Positions 45,181 to 52,930 of a DNA stretch of 64,000 bases are shown in pieces. The notes beneath the pieces are model-generated. The model did no database searches, was not told the DNA's origin, and saw only the letters and a list, made by a program, of their open reading frames with translations. The translations under genes and the position numbers were made by a program. The DNA is taken from positions 241,810-305,809 of the forward strand of contig BJOX01000192.1 in assembly GCA_009731375.1 (NCBI GenBank), given 5' to 3'. Source of the stretch: Paulinella micropora. Its lineage: Eukaryota; Cercozoa; Imbricatea; Euglyphida. Positions within the stretch are counted from its first letter, which is position 1. Every line of letters begins with the position of its first letter.

Positions 45181-45297
45181 AACAACAACCATAACAACAA
45201 CACCAATAACAACAACAACAACAATAACAATAACAATAACAATAACAACAAAGGCAACAATAACAACAACAACAACAACAACGACAACGACAACGAC

Positions 45298-45328
<31 letters not shown>

Positions 45329-45370
45329 TCATTATCATCAACAACAACAACAACAGCAACAACAAACGTA
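44360..45370. repeat. Block-wise trinucleotide repeat island (AGT, AAC, ACG, AGC)
   Basis: Blocks: (AGT)n 44360-44535, (AAC)n with (ACG)n at 44655-44690, (AAC)n/(AGC)n to 44845, (AGT)n and (ACTAGT)n to 45090, then (AAC)n to 45365. The open frames of several hundred codons here (poly-V, poly-N, poly-L) are phase-keeping simple repeats, not genes. Confidence 0.97.
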
Positions 45371-46400
45371 TTTTATGTAAAGAAAAACCGGAAAAAGAGG
45401 AAAGAAACCAAAAAAACTACATAATTATGAACCAAACTGATAGGAACGTAGGCACAAAGTTAAGAAGCAAAAGAAAGCAACAAAAACAAGGAAAACAACC
45501 AATAAACAAACTGGCGGGGAAAGCGAAGAGCACTAATCGATGCCAAGAGCAAGAAAAGGCAATAGCAAGCAAGCAAACAAACCCTCAAAGGGTGTGCAGG
45601 TGATTATGTAATGACAGTGACATATAAAAAGTAAGCACAAGATAGACTGTTGTGCTTGCAAATAAAAGAATACGAGGCAAAATCAGCGCGCGCACATTCA
45701 GACAGGCAGTGCAGAGAGGAGCAAAGGAAGGAAGGAAAACGAAAACCGTAGCCAAAAGCAAGCAAATACATTATATACAAGCAAACGAAGGTAGTGGATA
45801 TAAAAAAGCAAAATGAACTACACTCAAACCAAAGCACAGATTATGCATTCCCTCTCGAGTCCCTCATACATCTTGTCTTGAGATTTTCAACAAAAATATC
45901 GTGTTTAGCGGTAACTCGTTGATCAACGAGAAATGCCGCTTAGTGTTTTGGGGTGCCGGCCGAATAGTTCTGACGAAATTAGGGATTGCAAAATTTTGCG
46001 AAAAGTCGTTACTTTTGGAGACGACTCAGGCCTATCGTCATGTGTTTGCTCACAAAAGGATATGCCAAGTTTTTCTGGTTGAGTTCTGGGGTGCCCGGCC
46101 AGATTTTCCCAGGTTTTCTCTGGTGAACTTTCTTGTGTGAGCGCCTCTGGATGCGTTGGATGTGGGGATCTGGGCACAATGCAGAAAGTGATGTTGTCCC
46201 AAGTGGTGACGAAATCAGGGTGTCATTTGCGTTTTCTGTAGTTGATTTTCGGCCGCGCTGGGTAAATTAAAAGGGGGTGACCTGGACGTCTGGAGTTACC
46301 ATAGGTGTGTGCCTGTGGAGTGTTCTGTCGAGTTGTTAACTGGGCACAAACTTGTGGTAGGTCTATCTGTGCAATCAGAACTGCCTTGCTGGTTTTACTG
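45371..46400. other. Unique sequence without a recognisable gene
   Basis: A purine-rich stretch (45371-45840) and a mixed stretch (45880-46400) have short frames on both strands, but none is convincing. The segment 45930-46130 contains a twice-used phrase (GGGGTGCCGGCC near 45951 and GGGGTGCCCGGCC near 46090). Confidence 0.5.
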
Positions 46401-46416
46401 ACTTGCATAGGGCCCC

Positions 46417-46761
46417 ATGAGTGGGACATGCACCTGTTGTGGCCAATTTGCTCTTGGGCTAGACTCAAAAAAGAGCAAGGCGAAGCTTCCAGGCGAGGTC
46501 TGGTACGCTGGGGACAAGAGAAGTGCGTGGGTGATGCTCCTGAGGATTTTGGGTCTCTCTGAGAAGCAGCTAGAGGAGCCCGAGGGAGTCTGGAAAGCCT
46601 GCTATCTGGGCGTCCCTAGAATCATGTCAGTAGCCCCACCCATCCGTGCCTGCTACCAGCGTTTGTTTGCGAATGATGTCGTCTTTGAGTTGTACATGCC
46701 TGCCATACAAATCATTGCAGCAAATGCATGCATGTGTGTACACACGTCAGTCGGTACGTAA
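46417..46761 (+). CDS. Host first exon, CxxC zinc-binding-like family, second copy
   Basis: ATG at 46417 opens MSGTCTCCGQFALG, followed by a Lys-rich turn, VWYAGDKRSAWVMLLRILG and VAPPIRACYQRLFAND. The arrangement (Cys pair near the start, then about 65 residues, then R.CYQRLF) matches R.CDSCFQNI in the exon at 36938, with the second Cys pair reduced to one Cys here. The downstream exons are missing because piece C of the Polinton begins about 40 bp later. Confidence 0.5.
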   Translation: MSGTCTCCGQFALGLDSKKSKAKLPGEVWYAGDKRSAWVMLLRILGLSEKQLEEPEGVWKACYLGVPRIMSVAPPIRACYQRLFANDVVFELYMPAIQIIAANACMCVHTSVGT

Positions 46762-46799
46762 TACACATATGTAGCTTTGTTTTCTACGTATGTGTCTTG

Positions 46800-47035
46800 T
46801 CATATTTCGCTATCGCTTTCGCTTGATTCATCTTCAATCTCAGGATTTTTAAGTATTTCTTTCGCAACACCAACTTCAGCATCTGTCTCAATAAGTTCTT
46901 CCACTGATGCTTCTTTAATTCTCCTTTTTTACGAAACCTTTCACGTGCTCACTCGTCCTTTCTACGTTCAGCATTTTCTCTGTTTGCTTGAATTGCTTTC
47001 TTCCAGTTTTCTTTTGAAGCATCTTTTGACTGCAT
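46800..47035 (-). pseudogene. Small charged gene divergent from the fibre (piece C)
   Basis: Starts MQSKDASKENWKKAI at 47035, is interrupted by TGA at 46951-46949 where Arg would fit the ARERFRKK context, slips near 46925, then ends in an acidic tail (NPEIEDESSESDSEI) at 46800. It takes the place held by 26931-27449 in piece A (divergent from the fibre, ahead of the integrase) but is not clearly homologous. It is the outermost surviving gene on this side of piece C. Confidence 0.5.
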
Positions 47036-47087
47036 TGTTTACCGACGAATGATATTACACAAAATAATTGTATTTTTTGTTAGTATA

Positions 47088-47135
47088 GTGCTTCTCTGTC
47101 AATCGCTGATGCAAATCTGCACATGCGCCTCCATC
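47088..47135 (-). mobile_element. 5'-truncated SINE with 14-bp target-site duplication
   Basis: The 48 bp match the 3' end of the SINE at 43209-43256. They are flanked by perfect direct repeats TTTTTGTTAGTATA at 47074-47087 and 47136-47149. The insertion lies 45 bp upstream of the fibre start codon, in the presumed promoter. Confidence 0.88.
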
Positions 47136-47180
47136 TTTTTGTTAGTATAATTGAACAAAAAAAAATTATTTATATAATCA

Positions 47181-50100
47181 ATGTCGCAATATAAATCATT
47201 ACTCTGCCTTAATGAGTTGGCTGTTGATAGTCTAAATATACTTAACCTTGAACTTAACAACACAAACATAGTCGGTCTGAATACAGACAGAGTGCCAGAA
47301 GATTCCGACCCAATAAATCTTTATTATACTGATGCGCGATTTGACACACGTTTCGCTTTAAAATCAACGACTGACATCAAAGAAGGAAAAAATTTATACT
47401 ATACAGAGGAACGTGTGAGGGAAAACGACGAAATCAAAGCCTCAACTCAACACAGAAGCAATACTTCCAATCCGCACCAAACCAATTTATATAATTTGAT
47501 AGACACTAACATATTTGCACAAGCGAGCGGACAATACTTAACTTACAACGATGTAGAAGGCAAATGGAAGAATACAACCCTTGGTTCAATTGATACACTT
47601 TCAGATGTGGTTATAACCGCGCCGATAGCGATGAATAGTTACCTAACATACAACTCAATAAACTGGGTAAATAAAACATTTCCGATAAATGTGGATGAAT
47701 TCGGCAATATTAGTATGGGAAGGAAGAATATAACAAATGTAAATTTACTAAATACCAAAGATGTTGATGAATGGATATTTGAGCATCAAGATAATAATGA
47801 TAAAGTTTCAGCGAGTGGAAGCATAGATAGCCACAGCGATGTGACAATATCAGGCTTCCCAGCAGATAACCAACTGCTTATGTATAGCACGGGACAATGG
47901 AGAAATACGACTTCACCCTTTCTTAGATTAGACAGCACAGCAAGTATGACAGGAGGACTAAATATGGGTGGTTTTGCTATTTCAGGGGCTTCTACATATA
48001 ATGGAATTAATCTCGCTAATCTCGCAGTTGATGGTTCGGTTGTTAAACTAACAGGAGACCAAACCATAGGAGGAATTAAAACATTAAGCAGTATGATAAA
48101 TGCGAGTGCGGGGATTGATATGAAAAGCCAAAGCATAACAATCGTAGGTCAACTAAATGGCAGGTCTATCACAACTTGGCTATCAGAGCACGACTCCAAC
48201 AACGCAAAAGTGTCGGCGAGTGGAAGTATTGATACACATAGCGATGTGATTATAACAACAGCATCAGATAATCAACTACTCATTTATAGCACAGGACAAT
48301 GGAGAAACGTGGCATCACCCTTTCTTAGATTAGACGGCACTGCTAGTATGACAGGAGGACTAAATATGGGAAATCAAAATATAACAAATGTAAATCTTGT
48401 TGATGGTGTGGATGTTTCTGTTCTTGATACTTCGGCAGTTAAAACCTCAGGGAACCAAACCATAGCAGGAATTAAGACATATAGCAGTGGCGTTGAAATT
48501 ACTGGAAATTCAATCAATTCAACAACGAAGGGAACATTCATTGTTTTCAATTCTACAAGTAATATCGGGTCTATTGCTAGTTTGGATATGAACACGGCAA
48601 CATATTACAACTTTGAAATTTCTGCGAAAACAATAAGTTTTATTATTGACGGAACGATTGTTTCGTGGTTTAATGCTACTGGCTTAGATTGTAATAGTAG
48701 TCGGATTGTTAATCTAGGAGCACCACAAAATGCGAATGAAGCGGTAAATAGGCAATATCTGGATGGCAATTGTGTAAAACTAACAACAGACCAAACCATA
48801 ACAGGAAGTAAAACATTTAATGGGGCGAGCACTACGATAAAATATCTAACTTTAACACAAACGGCTGATTTTAATAATCAAGTTATCATTAATGGTGGAA
48901 ATATAACATATAATGGGGCGAGGATATTAAACCAAAATGGAGGAGATATATTCTTTTCACAGACATCAGGTGATTATCAATATTTCTTATTTACTCTAAA
49001 TACCGCTACAAGTGGAACCGCAGACCAAAGAGGTTATGTATTCACGAATGTAGCATTTGATGTAAAAGGGGCGGGACTTTATATTTCAAAACTTTTAGAT
49101 AATAAATCTGCTTCGTCTGACATCGTCCGTTTTAACAATGCTGGCGGTATGCGATTTTATGGTGCCTTAGATATGAATTCAAACAACATTACAAGTGCTG
49201 GAACAATAACGGGAACATCAATCACTTCAACTGCTGGCATGACTACAACAACATTAACGGCAAGCGATAAAATAACAACAGCACTAGACAAACCGATAAT
49301 CATAGGCAACACAACAAAAGGAATAGGTACGACAGCGGGTTTAGAATTGTATGGGACTTATAATAATAATACAACTGGAGCACATATACAAGCGATTACA
49401 ACAGAAGATAAATATCCTACATTTCAACTAACTAATTTAAGTCATAATAACATAAATATGAACTTTGATGCGTATTTAGATGCTGCTGGATGGAAATCAA
49501 GTTATGCGAGTTCTAATTTTCTAATTAGTAAATGGAATAATAAACTTAGATTTTTGTATGATAATGGGAAAAGTGTTGAGGCTTCCGTTCCTTGGAATCT
49601 CGCTCTTGAACTTGATACAACAGGCTTATTAACAACGAAGGCAATAACAGCAAGTGGAGCGATAACAGCAAACGCGGGTATATCAACAACAACATTAACA
49701 GCAAGTGGAGCGATAACGGCAAATGCGGGAGTGTCTACGACAACATTAACAGCAAGTGGAGCGATAACGGCAAATGCGGGGATTACATACTCTGGGTTGC
49801 TAACTACCACAACTACTAATGGAGCGAAAATAGGAATTCAAGGACAAACAGATGGGACAATTAATAGAGGTATATTTATTTGGGATACTGCTGATTCAGC
49901 ATGGGGGATTTATATGTCTCAGTCTGGAGCAAATAAATCATTAAGTGGAGGAACAGCACCAGCAGGAGGAGTAGGCGGAGGATTAACTTCTTATGCTATT
50001 AGATTTAGAGTGAATAATTCTTCAACGAGTGGGTTCATATGGGAGAATAGTTCAAATACTGCTTTAATGTCTTTGAAAGCAAGCGATGGACAATTATGGG

Positions 50101-50566
50101 TATTGTCTAATCCAATTCAATATTCAGACAGGAGAAAAAAAGAAGATATAAAGGAATGCTTAGGCTTAGATTTTATTAATAAGTTAAATCCAGTCTGCTA
50201 TCGTATGATTGATGACAACAAGAAACAGAGAACGGGTTTAATAGCACAGGAATTAGAAGAAATACTAATAGAAATGAATATGCTAGATTTTAAGAAACAA
50301 TTATGGTTCCGTGTCCAAAGCAAAGAAAAGAATGCGAATTGAAAGGTGTGAGCGTTAATCCAGAAGATGTTAAATGTGTTGATAGTGGTGATGTCGGTTA
50401 TGGTATAGGTTATTCCGAGTTTATAGCACCATTAATTAAAGCGGTTCAACAATTATCAGAAAAGGTAGTTAATTTAGAAAAAGAAAATAAACTTTTACTT
50501 AATATACTACAAGACCAAACCAACCAATTAGCAGAAATACGAGCAGTCGTTTTCCCTAATGTCTAA
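47181..50566 (+). pseudogene. Peptidase-S74 fibre protein (piece C)
   Basis: A frame of 1053 codons from ATG 47181 (MSQYKSLLCLNELAV) to 50342, with its last 80 or so codons in a second frame to 50566. The body has repeated TKDVDEWIFEHQ/SGSIDTHSDV modules, NQTIAGIKT-type modules and three tandem TTLTASGAITANAG repeats near 49640-49780. The C-terminus has the S74 intramolecular chaperone signature (YSDRRKKEDI, then TGLIAQELEEIL), and the last frame ends with a coiled coil (LSEKVVNLEKEN). S74 domains assemble trimeric fibres and cleave themselves off, so this is probably the host-recognition spike. One slip near 50310 is the only break seen. Confidence 0.9.
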
Positions 50567-50912
50567 TAATACAACTAGACTTCACAGACCACCGCCTATT
50601 ATGGATATGGATGGCGAACTAACTCCAGAATTAAAGTCTCGTATTCTTGAAGTAGAACTGAAGACTGAGGAAAAAAAAGTAGAGCACGAATTGGAAGATA
50701 ACTGGAATTGTTGTTGTATAAAAAACAGACCGACCGACAGCTGACTTATTAAATACTTATTTCAAATGAGTATCATTGTCGCCATTATAACCCTTTGTAT
50801 CGTGAGGTTGTCTGAAAAGAACTTACCTTGTGAGGTTGCTAACACTTATGTCGGAATTTTGACTTTACTCATAGGAATTTGCCTTCCATCGCCTTCTAGT
50901 TCAAAGAAATGA
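50559..50912 (+). pseudogene. Small single-span membrane protein (piece C)
   Basis: Overlaps the fibre stop by 8 bp. MSNNTTRLHRPPP, then DGELTPELKS, a charged helix and NCCCIKN, then TGA at 50742-50744 where piece A has Arg. The same frame goes on through IIVAIITLCIVRLS and ILTLLIGICLPSPSS to TGA at 50910. If the internal TGA is real, the membrane span is lost. Confidence 0.75.
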
Positions 50913-50935
50913 AACCCAGTTTTTGTGTCCTTTTT

Positions 50936-51184
50936 TCAAAAAGACGAGCACTCGTATAAATGTATTTTATACCAACAACCATCGCCGGCACAGATTAACG
51001 GCAGGGCTTCATCAAAACTAACACACCAATCACTGAAAGGTTTATACAGGCATTTAAATTTAGTTTCTATTCCTTGCTTTATACAATAAGCACAACTCTC
51101 ATTCTTTTTTTCGCTTACCCGTGAGTAAAAGTCGCAGGCAGTCCGCGAAATAGCCGACCACACAAACAATAATATTATTAACAT
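50936..51184 (-). CDS. Small Cys-rich secreted protein, antisense between structural genes
   Basis: An intact 82-codon frame. MLIILLFVWSAISRTAC is a good signal peptide or anchor. The mature part has eight cysteines spread over about 65 residues (CDF, CAYC, KCLY, WCVSF, LICAGDGCW, ECSSF), suggesting a disulphide-rich secreted or virion-surface protein. It is on the strand opposite to all its neighbours. A remnant in the same place in piece A (22345-22452) shows that it belongs to the element. No family recognised. Confidence 0.6.
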   Translation of the reverse strand: MLIILLFVWSAISRTACDFYSRVSEKKNESCAYCIKQGIETKFKCLYKPFSDWCVSFDEALPLICAGDGCWYKIHLYECSSF

Positions 51185-51200
51185 TTGTATATTTTTTGCT

Positions 51201-51222
51201 CAAAGATTTTTTAAAATCTTTG
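51201..51222. terminator. Perfect hairpin upstream of the 118-aa gene
   Basis: Arms CAAAGATTTT (51201-51210) and AAAATCTTTG (51213-51222) with a two-base loop, 10 bp before the ATG at 51232. The same core (AAAGATTTT/AAAATCTTT) recurs at 52424-52442 before the next but one gene. Confidence 0.6.
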
Positions 51223-51231
51223 TATATAATC

Positions 51232-51588
51232 ATGGCTGACTATAAATACCAAAAGATTATTTTTCTAAGCAATGATTTTGTGGGTAAATCATTCAACAAG
51301 AACATTCAAATGTCGTTTACACCCACCAAAATGAATGTTAACTTTATTCACTACTATAACGACCAGACCGAAACCAAAACCAGAATTCTTTACATGGATA
51401 GAATTGGAATTATTGGCACATTCTCCGACAGCACCACAGCAAACATTTCAAACCTCAGTTATAATTTAGGTGTCGTTGGATGGACGGACGGACAATATAC
51501 ATTTAAAGTCCTTGAAACCGACAGCGGAAATATTGATACAGGAAATTTAGCGGGAAGAATTGTTGTATGCCTAGAATTTCTCGCTTAG
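51232..51588 (+). CDS. Conserved 118-aa Polinton protein of unknown function
   Basis: ATG at 51232 (MADYKYQKIIFLSND) is preferred over an upstream in-frame start because homology with piece A begins here. Beta-rich: NVNFIHYYNDQTETKTRIL, GVVGWTDGQYTFKVLE, GRIVVCLEFLA. Intact in this copy. Its last 22 bases overlap the ATPase start, suggesting co-expression. Its place beside the ATPase and its size suggest a minor virion protein, but no family was recognised. Confidence 0.75.
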   Translation: MADYKYQKIIFLSNDFVGKSFNKNIQMSFTPTKMNVNFIHYYNDQTETKTRILYMDRIGIIGTFSDSTTANISNLSYNLGVVGWTDGQYTFKVLETDSGNIDTGNLAGRIVVCLEFLA

Positions 51589-52391
51589 ATTATAGGATGG
51601 AAAAGATTAATAGCATTAAGGTGAAGCCTGTAAAACAAGAGGGGGATGGAAACAAAAAAGCCAAGGGTTATAAATTATTCAACGAACCTTACGCCAATAT
51701 ATTTCTGCTTGCCCGTAAGAAGAGCGGGAAAACGACAGCACTCTTTGAAATACTGAAACCGACTACAGACAGAAAGACCCGTATTGTAATTATCGCTTCA
51801 ACAATACACAAGGACTACATTTATAAAGCAATGGTAAAGCACTTTAAGAACAGGGGAAACCCAATGGCAATAAACACCGTTCTTAAATCAGATGGTGTGA
51901 ATGTGATAGACTATGAACTTGACAAACTGAACAGACAGGACGAGCAACACGAAAGAGAAATAAAACAGGACAAAGAGGAAATAGAGAAACCACAATTTCT
52001 TTATTTAGGAAAGGAAAAGAAAAAGGAAGAAGGCGGTGAGAAGAAAGAGAGGCCAAGTAAGTATATTTCGCCAGAGGTTGTTTTTGTTTTGGACGATTTG
52101 GGAAGTGGATTAAGAAATAAGTCAGTAAGCGATTTGTTAAAAAAGAACAGACACTATAAAAGTAAGGTTATTATGTCAAGTCAGTATCTGAACGACCTAC
52201 GGCCAGAAGCCATTAAGCAGTTAGATTATTTGTTTATCTTTCCGGGTCAGTCTCAAGACAAAATGGAACTCGTGTATAAACACTTAGACTTATCTTTCGA
52301 CTTTGATTACTTTCTTCAAAAGTATCACGAGGCTACAAAGGAAAGATTTAATTTTCTTTGTCTCAAAAATTTTGCCTATCGCATGAAATAA
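51567..52391 (+). CDS. ATP: Polinton packaging ATPase (piece C), intact
   Basis: 274 codons starting MPRISRLDYR. The Walker A loop is LLARKKSGKTT at about residue 50 and Walker B is VVFVLDDLG at about residue 175. VIMSSQYLNDLRPE at about residue 205 is the expected sensor region. This is the FtsK/HerA-type (A32-like) ATPase that loads DNA into icosahedral capsids. A Lys/Glu-rich insert (KEKKKEEGGEKKE) lies between the Walker motifs. The C-terminus is shorter than in piece A (ends FAYRMK). The cleanest reading frame of the element in this window. Confidence 0.93.
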   Translation: MPRISRLDYRMEKINSIKVKPVKQEGDGNKKAKGYKLFNEPYANIFLLARKKSGKTTALFEILKPTTDRKTRIVIIASTIHKDYIYKAMVKHFKNRGNPMAINTVLKSDGVNVIDYELDKLNRQDEQHEREIKQDKEEIEKPQFLYLGKEKKKEEGGEKKERPSKYISPEVVFVLDDLGSGLRNKSVSDLLKKNRHYKSKVIMSSQYLNDLRPEAIKQLDYLFIFPGQSQDKMELVYKHLDLSFDFDYFLQKYHEATKERFNFLCLKNFAYRMK

Positions 52392-52423
52392 TATTTTTAG
52401 AATTATTTTTTTATTTTTGCTGA

Positions 52424-52442
52424 AAAGATTTTAAAAATCTTT
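52424..52442. terminator. AT-rich hairpin between ATPase and small-protein genes
   Basis: AAAGATTTT and AAAATCTTT arms with a minimal loop, 33 bp after the ATPase stop and 8 bp before the next ATG at 52450. Same core as 51201-51222. Confidence 0.55.
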
Positions 52443-52449
52443 CTAATAT

Positions 52450-52760
52450 ATGCCAGTATCACCCGTGATAATTTCACAACCATCAGGATGTAACATCGGA
52501 TACAATCCATCAATGCCACAGAAGGGAGGAAAAAAGAAAACTAAGAAGAAGGGATGTGGACAAAAGGGAGGAAAGATTAACTGGGCAAAGGTCGGAAAAA
52601 CTGCCTTGGCTGCTAATAAATTCTTTCGCGATAACAAGATTATTTCAAAGACCGCTAATGCCCTTGGCGATGTCGGGGTTTCATATGCGTCTCGTATTGG
52701 GTCACCGCCGCAAAACTTGGTTATGGTAAGCAACGAGGAGGGGCTGTAAAGTTTCGCTGA
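52450..52760 (+). pseudogene. Small basic putative minor virion protein (piece C)
   Basis: MPVSPVIISQPSG, a Lys/Gly-rich stretch (GGKKKTKKKGCG), GGKINWAKVGKTALAANKF, then an amphipathic segment DNKIISKTANALGD. A one-base loss near 52710 throws off the last residues. In the other frame the C-terminus reads LGYGKQRGGAVKFR to TGA at 52758, matching piece A. Similar small Lys/Gly-rich proteins with a GYG-type end occur in Polinton-like viruses as capsid-associated proteins (family knowledge, not tested). Confidence 0.72.
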
Positions 52761-52800
52761 TAGTTATCAACTACACTCTCGTTGCTATCGCAACTCCCGT

Positions 52801-52866
52801 TTGTTTGGAGGGGGTTTCACCCCCTACCATACCCCCGCGGGTTTGGAAAGGGGCATAGCCCCTTCC
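52801..52866. terminator. GC-rich hairpin cluster before the polyprotein gene
   Basis: AGGGGGT/TTC/ACCCCCT at 52809-52825, CCCGCGGG at 52834-52841, and GGAAAGGGGC/ATA/GCCCCTTCC at 52845-52866. The last has the same GGGGC/NNN/GCCCC core as the 36-bp element in piece A. They lie between the small-protein stop (52760) and the polyprotein ATG (52931) and are absent from the matching place in piece A. Confidence 0.7.
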
Positions 52867-52930
52867 ATAACCATCGAAAACAAATTAATTTTTTCCCAAA
52901 TAAAAAAACGATGGTTTAGAATAAGCGGGA

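Noticed and set aside
44340-45603. Very long frames of poly-Leu, poly-Val, poly-Asn and poly-Ser
   Set aside because: They are trinucleotide repeats read in phase; no unique coding sequence is inside.
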